From Pseudomonas putida (GTDB lineage: Bacteria > Pseudomonadota > Gammaproteobacteria > Pseudomonadales > Pseudomonadaceae): a stretch of 64,000 nt of DNA. The translations under genes and the position numbers were made by a program. The notes under the pieces are model-generated. The model saw nothing but the letters and a program-made list of their open reading frames with translations. It did no database searches and had not been told where the DNA came from. Position 1 is the first letter of the stretch. Each line of letters starts with the position of its first letter. The stretch lies in assembly GCF_004357765.1 (NCBI RefSeq), contig NZ_SMTE01000004.1, positions 248,001 through 312,000 of the forward strand, written 5' to 3'. Shown here piece after piece: positions 53,976 through 63,034 of this stretch.

Positions 53976-55231
53976 CATTCATCTCCTCGCTTGCCGTAGG
54001 GCAGGCGCAGTTCGGTCAGGGTGCCACCCTGTTCATGACTATAGAGTTTTACCGAGCCGCCCGCACGGGTCACGCTGGCCTTGCTCAAGAACAGGCCCAG
54101 GCCGAAGCCTTTGCCTTTGGTGGTAATGAAGGGTTTACCGATGGCTTCGGCAATCGCCGGGGGCACGCCCGGGCCATGGTCGCGAATACTGATCAGGATG
54201 TCCTCGGCGTCCCAGTCCAGACGTACCTCCAGGTCATCCGGGCAGGCATCGGCAGCATTGTTCAGCAGGTTCAGCAAGGCCTGGGTCAGATCTGGCGGCG
54301 GCGTCAGGCGCGGCACCTGGCCGTCACGCAGTCGCTGGAAGCGATAGCTGGCCTCGGGGCGCATCAGGTGCCAGCGATTCAACGCTTCGTCCAACCAGGC
54401 GGTCACCTCCTGCTCGCCGACGTCCAGACGGCGGTTGGCTTCGGCGGCGCGCACCAGCTGCTGGAGGGTTTCCTTGCACAGCTTGACCTGATCCTGAAGG
54501 ATCGCCAGGTCTTCCTGCAATTGCGGATCGGCGTGATCCTGGCGCATCTCGTTGAGCAGCACGCTCATGGTCGCCAGCGGCGTGCCCAGTTCGTGGGCAG
54601 CCCCGGCGGCTTGAGTCGCCACCGCCAGCAGTTGCTCGTCACGCAGGCTTTCTTCACGGCGCTCGGCCCGCAATTGTTCCTGACGACGCAGCTCCTCGGC
54701 CATCCGCGCGGCGAAAAAGGTGATGACCGCAGCGGCCAGGGCGATGCTCAGCCACATGCCGTAAACCTGCATCTTGTCCCGCGCCATCGGCAGCCCTTCG
54801 AGCGGGTAGAACTGCACCAGCAAGAGGCTGTAGGCCGTCAGCGCGATGCCCGACAGAATCAGCGAATACAGCCAGGGCAGGGTCACTGCGGCAATTGCCA
54901 GTGGCACCAGGTAGTAGGACACGAACGGATTGGTCGAACCGCCGGAGTAGTACAGCAAGGCACTGTGGATCAGCAGGTCGCAGGCCAGTTGCAGGGCATA
55001 TTCGAGCTCGGTGACCGGCAACGACAGGCGCAGGCGCAAGGCGGTGAAGGCACACAGGATCGACGACAGGGCCAGGGTGGCGGCCAGGGACAACCACGGC
55101 AGCGGCAGCAGGTCGGTCCAGTAGGCGACCCCCACGGAGCCCGCCTGGGCGGCCAGCACCAGCACACGAATGACAGTCAAGCGCCAGAGGTTCTGGCGGG
55201 TAGCGGACAGCGGTTGTACGACAGCGAGCAT
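53975..55231 (-). CDS. roxS: Redox sensor histidine kinase RoxS (RegB/PrrB family)
   Basis: 418 aa. Six predicted membrane helices (about 20-175), with the quinone-associated motif GGSTNPF at 97-103. The H-box is AHELGTPLA with phospho-His213, and Cys252 in KLCKETL corresponds to the redox-active cysteine of RegB. The N-box (LLNNAADAC) and glycine boxes (DHGPGVP, GKGFGLGL) are complete. Start ATG 55231 has GGAGA four bases upstream. Coupled to roxR by overlap. Confidence 0.95.
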   Translation of the reverse strand: MLAVVQPLSATRQNLWRLTVIRVLVLAAQAGSVGVAYWTDLLPLPWLSLAATLALSSILCAFTALRLRLSLPVTELEYALQLACDLLIHSALLYYSGGSTNPFVSYYLVPLAIAAVTLPWLYSLILSGIALTAYSLLLVQFYPLEGLPMARDKMQVYGMWLSIALAAAVITFFAARMAEELRRQEQLRAERREESLRDEQLLAVATQAAGAAHELGTPLATMSVLLNEMRQDHADPQLQEDLAILQDQVKLCKETLQQLVRAAEANRRLDVGEQEVTAWLDEALNRWHLMRPEASYRFQRLRDGQVPRLTPPPDLTQALLNLLNNAADACPDDLEVRLDWDAEDILISIRDHGPGVPPAIAEAIGKPFITTKGKGFGLGLFLSKASVTRAGGSVKLYSHEQGGTLTELRLPYGKRGDE

Positions 55232-55430
55232 GAGCTCTCCTGATGAGTGCTCCAGGAAAATCGGCTGGAGTATACCGAAGCCGGGCGCCTCGCTGCAGCG
55301 ATGCGGCAAAGCGCCACACTTTGTCACAGGTTGATGATGGCACTTTTGAACCCACTACACTGGGGTCGGTCTGATGGGCCATGCGTGGCCTGGAACCTCT
55401 AACCACGCCTTTATTGCCAAGGAGTAACAC

Positions 55431-56144
55431 ATGCCAATACCACGTCGCGGCGCCGCCCTGATCCTGTCCTGCGGCCTGCTTGCCAGCCTACCGGCCCTGG
55501 CCGATGAGCCGCGTTACAACCAGATATCGCTGCGCGCCGAAGTGAGCAAGGAAGTGGCCCGCGATCTGATGGTCGTGACCCTCTACAGCGAAGCCCAGGA
55601 CAGCGATCCAGGCAAGCTCGCCAAGCAGATCACCGAAACCATGAACAAGGCGGTGCAGCAGGCTCGCCAGGTCAAGGATGTGAAGCTCAGCCAGGGCAGC
55701 CGCAACAGCTACCCGGTCTATGACAGCAAGGGCCAGAAGATCACTGGATGGCGCGAACGCGCAGAGTTGCGTCTGGAAAGCGCCGACTTCCCGGCCCTGT
55801 CGCAACTGACCGCCGACCTGCTGCAGGAACTGAAAATGGGCGGCATGGACTTCTCCATCGCCCCGGCTACCCGCAAGACCAGCGAAGACGCCCTGCTCAA
55901 GGATGCGGTCAATGCGTTCAAGGCCCGTGCCCAACTGGCGACTGAGGCGCTGGGCGGCAAAGGCTACAAGATCGTCAGCCTCAACCTCAACAGCAGCGGC
56001 TACCCTCGCCCCTACCTGCGCAGCGCACCGATGGCCATGAAGTCCATGGTTGCCGACGAGGCCGCCCCGGCACCGGACATCGAAGCGGGCACCAGCGAAG
56101 TCAGCATGAATGCCGATGGCTTGATCGAAGTGCAGATGCCTTGA
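55431..56144 (+). CDS. SIMPL-domain (DUF541) periplasmic protein
   Basis: 237 aa with a signal peptide (about 1-24, cleaving near ALADEP) and one SIMPL/DUF541 domain (about 30-205) including the GWRERAELRLES and GYKIVSLNLNSSGYPRP segments. SIMPL proteins form oligomers and are linked to oxidative stress in E. coli (YggE), but their activity is not defined. Divergent from roxS; ends in an intrinsic terminator. Confidence 0.88.
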   Translation: MPIPRRGAALILSCGLLASLPALADEPRYNQISLRAEVSKEVARDLMVVTLYSEAQDSDPGKLAKQITETMNKAVQQARQVKDVKLSQGSRNSYPVYDSKGQKITGWRERAELRLESADFPALSQLTADLLQELKMGGMDFSIAPATRKTSEDALLKDAVNAFKARAQLATEALGGKGYKIVSLNLNSSGYPRPYLRSAPMAMKSMVADEAAPAPDIEAGTSEVSMNADGLIEVQMP

Positions 56145-56150
56145 TCAGCA

Positions 56151-56180
56151 CGCCGTCCCTCTCCAGAGGGACGGCGTTTT
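56151..56180 (+). terminator. Intrinsic terminator of the SIMPL gene
   Basis: A 12-bp complementary stem (CGCCGTCCCTCT at 56151-56162 with its reverse complement at 56165-56176) is followed by TTTT. It begins 6 bp after the stop codon. Confidence 0.85.
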
Positions 56181-56358
56181 CAGACCGTTCCTACGCACCA
56201 TTCGGCTGCGTCCTACAAACTTCCGATCCAGAAATATCCAGAAAAACCCCACCTTTTCCCCTTCGCAAACGTTCAACTTCGGCAAAAATTACATGGATGC
56301 GACATCCGTGTACGTTCGTCCTACGTTTTGCCCGCCGACTATCCTTTCAAGGATTGCA

Positions 56359-56376
56359 TTGGAATACCCCCTGCAT
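56359..56376 (+). promoter_or_regulatory. Sigma-54-type promoter upstream of the peptide uptake locus
   Basis: TTGGAATACCCCCTGCAT has the invariant GG and GC exactly 10 bp apart, as required for RpoN holoenzyme, and lies 64 bp upstream of the first binding-protein ATG. It departs from the TGGCAC consensus at two positions. No activator site was recognised. Confidence 0.5.
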
Positions 56377-56439
56377 AAGTATCCGCAGGTCGGCTCACGA
56401 GGCCACCTCGCATTCAACAATGACAACAATGAGGCCACC

Positions 56440-58065
56440 ATGCTCAAACATGCAGTCATTCCGTTTCTGCTCGGCGCAGGTTTGCTCGCCAGTGCACCTG
56501 GCGCCCTCGCCGCGTCCAACCTGGTGTTCTGCTCCGAAGGCAGTCCGGCCGGTTTCGATCCAGGGCAGTACACCACCGGAACCGACTTCGATGCCTCGGC
56601 CGAGACCGTGTTCAACCGTCTGACCCAGTTCGAGCGCGGCGGCACCGCCGTGGTTCCGGGCCTGGCCACCCGCTGGGATGTGTCCGAAGATGGCAAGTCC
56701 TACACCTTCCACCTGCGCGAAGGCGTCAAGTTCCACACTACCGACTACTTCAAGCCAAGCCGTGAATTCAATGCCGACGATGTGCTGTTCACCTTCCAGC
56801 GCATGCTCGACAAGGACCACCCGTTCCGCAAGGCATACCCCACCGAGTTTCCGTATTTCACCGACATGGGCATGGACAAGAACATCGCCCAGGTCGAGAA
56901 GCTCGACGACCACACGGTGCGCTTCACGCTCAACCAGGTCGATGCTGCATTCATCCAGAACCTGGCAATGAGCTTCGCCTCGATCCAGTCTGCCGAGTAC
57001 GCCAATCAGTTGCTCAAACAGGGCAAGGCCGCCGACATCAACCAGAAGCCGATCGGCACCGGCCCCTTCGTGTTCAGCAAGTACCAGAAGGACGCGCAGA
57101 TCCGCTTCAAAGGCAACAAGGACTACTGGAAGCCCGATGATGTGAAGATCGACAACCTGATCTTCGCAATCACCACCGATGCCTCGGTGCGCATGCAGAA
57201 ACTGAAGAAGAACGAGTGCCAGGTCACCCTCTTCCCACGTCCGGCCGACATCGAGCCGCTCAAGGCCGACAAGAAGCTGCAGATGCCCCAGCAACCGGGC
57301 TTCAACCTTGGCTACATCGCCTACAACGTGATGGACAAGCTCAAGGGCCGCGACACGCCAAACCCACTGTCCCAATTGAAGGTACGCCAGGCGCTGGACA
57401 TGGCGGTGAACAAGGAACAGATCATCAAATCGGTCTACCAGGGCGCGGGGCAGTTGGCGGTCAACGCCATGCCGCCGACCCAGTGGTCCTATGACACAAG
57501 CATCAAGGACGCCCCCTACGACCCGGAAAAAGCCAAGCAACTGCTCAAGGAAGCCGGCATCAAGGAAGGGACCGAGATCACCCTGTGGGCGATGCCCGTG
57601 CAGCGCCCTTACAACCCCAACGCCAAGCTGATGGCCGAGATGCTGCAAGCGGACTGGGCCAAGGTCGGCATCAAGGCGAAGATCGTCAGCTATGAGTGGG
57701 GCGAGTACATCAAGCGCTCCAAAGCCGGCGAGCAGGGCGCCATGCTGATCGGCTGGAGCGGCGACAACGGTGACCCCGACAACTGGCTGGGCACCCTGTA
57801 CGGTTGCGATGCCATCGACGGCAACAACTTCTCCAAGTGGTGCTACAAGCCGTACGACGACCTGATCAAGCAAGCCAAGGCCACCCCTGACCAGGCCAAG
57901 CGGACCGAGCTGTACAAGCAGGCCCAGCACATCCTCAAGGAACAAGTGCCGATCACTCCGATCGCCCACTCGACGGTTTACCAACCGATGAGCGCCAAGG
58001 TGAAGGACTTCAAGATCAGTCCGTTCGCGCTGAACAGCTTCTACGGCGTCAGCGTCGAGAAATAG
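56440..58065 (+). CDS. Family-5 peptide-binding protein (first of three)
   Basis: 541 aa. Signal peptide (about 1-24, cleaving near ALAASN), then the DppA/OppA-type SBP_bac_5 fold; mature start LVFCSEGSPAGFD. It captures dipeptides or similar ligands in the periplasm for the ABC transporter whose first permease is at 63035. ATG 56440 with GAGG five bases upstream; the in-frame ATG at 56293 precedes no signal peptide. Paralogous to the next binding protein. Confidence 0.93.
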   Translation: MLKHAVIPFLLGAGLLASAPGALAASNLVFCSEGSPAGFDPGQYTTGTDFDASAETVFNRLTQFERGGTAVVPGLATRWDVSEDGKSYTFHLREGVKFHTTDYFKPSREFNADDVLFTFQRMLDKDHPFRKAYPTEFPYFTDMGMDKNIAQVEKLDDHTVRFTLNQVDAAFIQNLAMSFASIQSAEYANQLLKQGKAADINQKPIGTGPFVFSKYQKDAQIRFKGNKDYWKPDDVKIDNLIFAITTDASVRMQKLKKNECQVTLFPRPADIEPLKADKKLQMPQQPGFNLGYIAYNVMDKLKGRDTPNPLSQLKVRQALDMAVNKEQIIKSVYQGAGQLAVNAMPPTQWSYDTSIKDAPYDPEKAKQLLKEAGIKEGTEITLWAMPVQRPYNPNAKLMAEMLQADWAKVGIKAKIVSYEWGEYIKRSKAGEQGAMLIGWSGDNGDPDNWLGTLYGCDAIDGNNFSKWCYKPYDDLIKQAKATPDQAKRTELYKQAQHILKEQVPITPIAHSTVYQPMSAKVKDFKISPFALNSFYGVSVEK

Positions 58066-58096
58066 GCCAGCCCCCACTAGCAAGCACTTCGCGCCC

Positions 58097-58121
58097 ACTC
58101 CGCCGCCCCCTGCGGCGGAGT
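58097..58121 (+). other. Intercistronic hairpin after the first binding protein
   Basis: A 10-bp GC stem (58097-58106 with 58112-58121) and 5-nt loop lies 32 bp after the stop codon. Hairpins in this position often protect the upstream mRNA so that binding proteins are made in excess of permeases. Confidence 0.6.
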
Positions 58122-58183
58122 CGGGTAACTGTTGCCGCCATTCTTCGCGTCAGGCGGCGTAGACAGCTGGAAAAGGAATCGCC

Positions 58184-59776
58184 ATGCGCCATACCACCCG
58201 CCTTTCAACCTTGCTCGCCCTGGGCCTGCTGAGCCAGGCTCCCGCACTTGCGGCCAAGAACCTGGTGTTCTGCTCCGAAGGCAGTCCGGCCGGTTTCGAC
58301 ACCGCCCAGTACACCAGCGCCACCGACAATGACGCCGCCGAACCGATCTACAACCGGCTGGTCGAGTTCGAACGTGGCGGCACCGCGGTGCAGCCCGCGC
58401 TGGCAAGCAAATGGGAAGTTTCCGACGATGGACTGCGCTACACCTTCCACTTGCGCGAAGGTGTGAAGTTCCATGCCAACAAAGCGTTCACTCCGAGCCG
58501 CGACTTCAACGCCGACGACGTGTTGTTCACGTTCAATCGCATGCTCGACAAGAACCAGCCGTTCCGCCAGGCCTACCCCACCGAGTTTCCCTATTTCGTC
58601 AGCATGGGTCTGGACAAGAACATCGCCGGGGTCGAGAAAACCGGTCCGCTGACCGTCGTGTTCAGCCTCAACCACGTCGATGCGGCATTCATCCAGAACC
58701 TGGCGATGAGTTTCGCCTCCATTCTTTCCGCCGAATACGCCGAGCACTTGCTCGCAAGCGGGCGCCCCAGCGACATCAACCAGCAACCGATCGGCACCGG
58801 TCCGTTCGTGTTCCAGCGCTACCAGAAGGACTCGCAGATCCGCTACAAAGGCAACCAGGACTACTGGGCGCCGGATGAGGTGAAGATCGACAACCTGGTG
58901 TTCTCCATCAATACCGACCCATCGGTGCGCATCCAAAAACTGCGCCGCAACGAATGCCAGGTCACCCTGCACCCACGCCCCGCCGATCTGCCAGCGCTCA
59001 AGGACGACCCCAAGCTCCAGGTACTGCAGCAGCCAGGCTTCAACCTCGGCTATATCGCCTACAACACCCAACACCCGCCGTTCGACCGCCTGGAGGTGCG
59101 CCAAGCCATGGACATGGCGGTGAACAAACAAGCGATCATCCAGGCCGTCTATCAGGATTCCGGTCAGCTGGCGGCCAACGCCATGCCGCCGACCCAGTGG
59201 TCCTATGACGACAGCCTCAAGGATGCTCCGTTCGACCCGGAAAAAGCCAAGCAGCTCCTCCAGCAGGCCGGCGTCCAACCTGGCACCGAAATCACCCTGT
59301 GGGCCATGCCCGTACAACGCCCGTACAACCCCAACGCCAAGCTGATGGCCGAAATGCTTCAGGCCGACTGGAGCGCCTTGGGGTTCAAGGTACGCATCGT
59401 CAGCTATGAATGGGGCGAGTACCTCAAGCGCATGAAAAGCGGCGAGCACGACATCGCCCTGATCGGCTGGACCGGCGACAACGGCGACCCGGACAACTGG
59501 CTCGGCACCCTCTACAGCTGCGATGCCATCGGCAGCAATAACTACTCGCTGTGGTGCGATCGGCAATACGACGACCTGGTCAAGCAGGCCAAACGCATCA
59601 CCGACCGGGAACAGCGCACGGCCCTCTACCAGCAGGCCCAGCAGCGTCTCAAGCAGCAGGTGCCGATCACCCCGGTGGCGCACTCCACGGTCAACCAACC
59701 GCTGAGCATGAAGGTGGCCGACTTCAAGGTCAGCCCATTCGGGCGCAATGATTTTTCCGGTGTGAGTGTCGATTGA
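58184..59776 (+). CDS. Family-5 peptide-binding protein (second of three)
   Basis: 530 aa with a signal peptide (about 1-22, cleaving near ALAAKN) and the SBP_bac_5 fold. It shares long near-identical segments with the first binding protein (VFCSEGSPAGFD, NAMPPTQWSYD, EITLWAMPVQRPYNP), so the two come from a tandem duplication. Differences in the middle region suggest a different peptide preference. Confidence 0.92.
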   Translation: MRHTTRLSTLLALGLLSQAPALAAKNLVFCSEGSPAGFDTAQYTSATDNDAAEPIYNRLVEFERGGTAVQPALASKWEVSDDGLRYTFHLREGVKFHANKAFTPSRDFNADDVLFTFNRMLDKNQPFRQAYPTEFPYFVSMGLDKNIAGVEKTGPLTVVFSLNHVDAAFIQNLAMSFASILSAEYAEHLLASGRPSDINQQPIGTGPFVFQRYQKDSQIRYKGNQDYWAPDEVKIDNLVFSINTDPSVRIQKLRRNECQVTLHPRPADLPALKDDPKLQVLQQPGFNLGYIAYNTQHPPFDRLEVRQAMDMAVNKQAIIQAVYQDSGQLAANAMPPTQWSYDDSLKDAPFDPEKAKQLLQQAGVQPGTEITLWAMPVQRPYNPNAKLMAEMLQADWSALGFKVRIVSYEWGEYLKRMKSGEHDIALIGWTGDNGDPDNWLGTLYSCDAIGSNNYSLWCDRQYDDLVKQAKRITDREQRTALYQQAQQRLKQQVPITPVAHSTVNQPLSMKVADFKVSPFGRNDFSGVSVD

Positions 59777-59909
59777 GCGATAGCCCCTTTCGAGCCGCAC
59801 AACACCCCGTCTTGCCCCGGCGATCCCGGGCAACCCTGGCAATACCGCAACAAACGACCCAGCCCACAAGGCCAGGCAATAACTAAAACAAAGAAAGGGA
59901 GCTTCAACC

Positions 59910-61289
59910 TTGAGACTATTCACCTTAACCGCATTGGCCGTTTCCATCGGCACCCTGTCCGCGACCGCCCAGGCCGACACCCAGAGCCAGGAGTACGTCC
60001 CGTTCAGCCTCAAGTCCAGCAGCGAACAGGAGCAGGCCAAAGGCTTCATCGATGGCCAGAGCCTGTCCGGCAGCACACGCAACTGGTACGCCCGTGAGCG
60101 TGCCACCCGTGCTCCGCTGTTCAAGTACTACAAAAGCGACGGCAGCCGGCATGACAGCCACAGCCGTGACAACTGGGTGCAGGGCACCATTCTCAACTAC
60201 AGCTCGGGCTTCACCCAAGGCACCGTCGGTTTTGCCGTCGAGGCCGCTGGCTACAACGCCATCGCCCTGGAACAGGGGCGCGCGGCGGTCGCCGGGCCGA
60301 ACAACCGAACCTTGACCCACAGTGACGGCGACCCGGTCGGCCAGTGGAGCAAGATGGGCCTGGCCAACGTCAAGGCACGCCTGTCCAACACTACCCTCAC
60401 CGTCGGCCGCCAGTCGGTGGATACGCCCATGATCGCCTACATCGGCAACCGCGCCTTGCCGTCGAGCTTCCAGGGCGCGTTCCTGCACAGCGCCGAGTTC
60501 GAGAACCTGAGCCTCGACCTGGGCACCTTCGATCGCGTTTCGCCACGCACCGAGCAGAGCCTGAGCAAGTTTCGCAGCGAATACAGCGCCACCGGCGTCG
60601 AAACCGATCGGGCCAGCACGGCGGGCATCAACTACCAGCCCCTGAAAAGCCTGACCACCAGTTTCTACGCCACCAAGGTCGAGGATTTCTGGAACCAGTA
60701 CTACGTCGGCGCAAGCCACGTGCTCGGCGACAGTGCCGTGCTCAGCCTCAGTACCGGGCTGAACTACTACAAGACCGTCGATGCCGGCAGCAAGAAGATG
60801 GGGGAGATCGACAACGACACCTACAGTGTGTCGTTCGGCCTCACTCACCAGGCCCATACCCTCAGCGCCTCCTGGCAGCAGGTCAACGGCAACGAATACT
60901 TCGACTACCTGCACGAAACCAATGGCATTTTCCTGGCCAACTCGTTGCTGTCGGACTTCAACGGCCCTAATGAAAAATCCCTGCAGATCTCCTACGTGCT
61001 GAACATGGCGCAGTACGGTGTGCCAGGCCTCAAGTTCAACCTGTACAACGCACGCGGCTGGGGGATCGACGGCACCCACTACAAGGGGACGGCCTACGAC
61101 GTCCGCGGCATGGACGGCGAGACCCACTACGAGTGGGGCATCGGCACCAGCTACGCGGTGCAGAGCGGAGCGCTGAAAGACACCAGCATCCGCGCTACCT
61201 ACACCGCGCACCGGGCCAGCAAGGCCCAAGCCGATGGCAGCCTGGACGAGCTACGTATCGTCACCACCATTCCGTTCAACATTCTCTGA
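59910..61289 (+). CDS. OprD-family porin
   Basis: 459 aa. Signal peptide (about 1-22, cleaving at AQADT) and the OprD-type 18-strand barrel with FIDGQSLSGSTRNWYARE near the N-terminus. Its position inside the peptide uptake locus suggests an OpdP-like dipeptide/glycine-glutamate channel. The start is TTG at 59910, eight bases after AAGGGAG; there is no ATG near the signal peptide. Confidence 0.93.
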   Translation: MRLFTLTALAVSIGTLSATAQADTQSQEYVPFSLKSSSEQEQAKGFIDGQSLSGSTRNWYARERATRAPLFKYYKSDGSRHDSHSRDNWVQGTILNYSSGFTQGTVGFAVEAAGYNAIALEQGRAAVAGPNNRTLTHSDGDPVGQWSKMGLANVKARLSNTTLTVGRQSVDTPMIAYIGNRALPSSFQGAFLHSAEFENLSLDLGTFDRVSPRTEQSLSKFRSEYSATGVETDRASTAGINYQPLKSLTTSFYATKVEDFWNQYYVGASHVLGDSAVLSLSTGLNYYKTVDAGSKKMGEIDNDTYSVSFGLTHQAHTLSASWQQVNGNEYFDYLHETNGIFLANSLLSDFNGPNEKSLQISYVLNMAQYGVPGLKFNLYNARGWGIDGTHYKGTAYDVRGMDGETHYEWGIGTSYAVQSGALKDTSIRATYTAHRASKAQADGSLDELRIVTTIPFNIL

Positions 61290-61297
61290 CCGCTGGC

Positions 61298-61327
61298 GCC
61301 ACGGCCCGAATCGCTCCGGGCCGTGGC
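61298..61327 (+). other. Intercistronic hairpin after the porin gene
   Basis: An 11-bp stem (GCCACGGCCCG with CGGGCCGTGGC) and 8-nt loop begins 8 bp after the porin stop codon. No T-run follows, so transcription probably continues into the third binding protein. Confidence 0.6.
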
Positions 61328-61362
61328 AGCTACGCTGGATTCAACACACGCAGGGAGTTTCC

Positions 61363-62958
61363 ATGACATCGCTACCGCTACGTGCTGCCTTGGCAGCGAT
61401 CTTGCTGAGCGCCGCCAGCCACGGGTTCGCCAAACCCCTGGTAGTGTGCACCGAAGCCAGCCCGGAAGGTTTCGACATCGTGCAGTACACCACCGCCGTC
61501 ACCGCCGATGCCTCGGCCGAGACGGTTTTCAACCGTCTGGTCGACTTCAAGCCCGGCACCACCGACATCCAGCCAGCCCTGGCCGAGCGTTGGGAGATTT
61601 CACCCGACGGCCTGACCTACACCTTCCACCTGCGTGAGGGAGTGAAGTTCCATACCACCGACTACTTCACGCCGACCCGCGACTTCAATGCCGATGACGT
61701 GCTATGGAGCCTGAACCGCCAATTCGATCCAACGCACCCGTGGCACGACAAAGCCAGTGTCGGATATCCGTACTTCGAGAGCATGGCCTTCAAGGACCTG
61801 CTCAAGTCGGTGGCCAAGACCGACGACCACACCGTGGTCATCACCCTCACCCGCCCGGAAGCCCCCTTCCTGCGCGACATGGCCATGGCTTTCACGTCGA
61901 TCTACTCCGCCGAATACGGCGATCAGTTGCTCAAGGCCGGCAGGACCGCCGACCTCAACAGCAAACCGATCGGCACCGGCCCGTTCATCTTCCAGCGCTA
62001 CAGCAAGGACGCCCAGGTTCGCTTCAAGGCCAACCCGGACTATTTCCGCGGCAAGCCGCCGTCCGATTCGCTGATTTTCGCCATCACCACCGACGGCAAC
62101 GTGCGCCTGCAGAAGCTGCGCGCCAACGAGTGCCAGGTCGCGCTGTACCCCAAACCGGACGACGTGCCCTCGATCAAGGCCGACCCTGCGCTCAAGGTCG
62201 AAGAGATCGAGGCTCTGGTCACCGGTTACATCTCCATGAATACCGAACACCCGTATTTGAGCGATGTGCGCGTGCGCAAGGCCATCGACATTGCCTTCGA
62301 CCGCCAGACCCACGTGGACCAACTGTTCGGCAAGGGCAATGCGCTGGTCGCCGTGAACCCCTACCCCCCGACCATGATCGGTTACAACACCGACAACAGG
62401 AACCCACCCCGCGACTTGGCCAAAGCCCGCGAACTGCTCGAACAAGCGGGCGTGTCACCTGGCACGGTGTTCACGCTGTTCACCCGCAGCGGCGGCGGTC
62501 CGACCAACCCCAACCCTCGCCTTTCGGCGGAAATGCTGCAAGCCGACCTCAAACAGATCGGCCTGGTGCTGAATGTCCGCGTCATGGAGTGGGCCGAAAT
62601 GCTGCGCCGCGCCAAGAATGGCGAAGCCGACCTGGTGTCCACTGGCTGGGCCGGCGACAACGGCGACCCGGATAACTTCCTCAGTCCCCTGCTCAGTTGC
62701 GACGCCGCCAAGACCGGCGAGAACTACGCGCGCTGGTGCAACTCGAAATTCCAGGAACTGATCACCCGTGCCCGCGAGGTGACCGACACAGACGAGCGTG
62801 CAAGGCTCTATGCCGAGGCTTTGAAGGTGTACGATGAAGACCAGCCCTGGATCAGCATGGCCCATCCGAAGATGTTCACCGCCATGCGCAGCAACGTGGA
62901 GGGTTACGTGATCAACCCTCTGACCAACAACAACTTCGCCACGACCAAGGTGAAGTAG
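61363..62958 (+). CDS. Family-5 peptide-binding protein (third of three)
   Basis: 531 aa with a signal peptide (about 1-22, cleaving near GFAKPL) and the SBP_bac_5 fold. It is clearly more distant from the first two proteins (mature start VVCTEASPEGFD, and RSGGGPTNPNPRL where they have MPVQRPYNPNAKL). It lies directly before dppB and is probably the DppA partner of that permease. ATG 61363 with AGGGAG upstream; the ATG at 61234 is inside the porin gene. Confidence 0.93.
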   Translation: MTSLPLRAALAAILLSAASHGFAKPLVVCTEASPEGFDIVQYTTAVTADASAETVFNRLVDFKPGTTDIQPALAERWEISPDGLTYTFHLREGVKFHTTDYFTPTRDFNADDVLWSLNRQFDPTHPWHDKASVGYPYFESMAFKDLLKSVAKTDDHTVVITLTRPEAPFLRDMAMAFTSIYSAEYGDQLLKAGRTADLNSKPIGTGPFIFQRYSKDAQVRFKANPDYFRGKPPSDSLIFAITTDGNVRLQKLRANECQVALYPKPDDVPSIKADPALKVEEIEALVTGYISMNTEHPYLSDVRVRKAIDIAFDRQTHVDQLFGKGNALVAVNPYPPTMIGYNTDNRNPPRDLAKARELLEQAGVSPGTVFTLFTRSGGGPTNPNPRLSAEMLQADLKQIGLVLNVRVMEWAEMLRRAKNGEADLVSTGWAGDNGDPDNFLSPLLSCDAAKTGENYARWCNSKFQELITRAREVTDTDERARLYAEALKVYDEDQPWISMAHPKMFTAMRSNVEGYVINPLTNNNFATTKVK

Positions 62959-63034
62959 AACAACAACGACCGCCGGCAACCCACGAGGGGACTGGCGGCA
63001 CTGCCTTGACCGGCCGATTGAGGTAACCCTGACA

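Noticed and set aside
56395-58098. 567-codon open frame antisense to the first binding protein
   Set aside because: Shadow frame with the same periodic Gly/Val/Leu-rich composition as other antisense frames in the window.
58205-60124. 639-codon open frame antisense to the second binding protein and porin start
   Set aside because: Shadow frame. The plus-strand proteins have clear signal peptides and conserved motifs, while this one has none.
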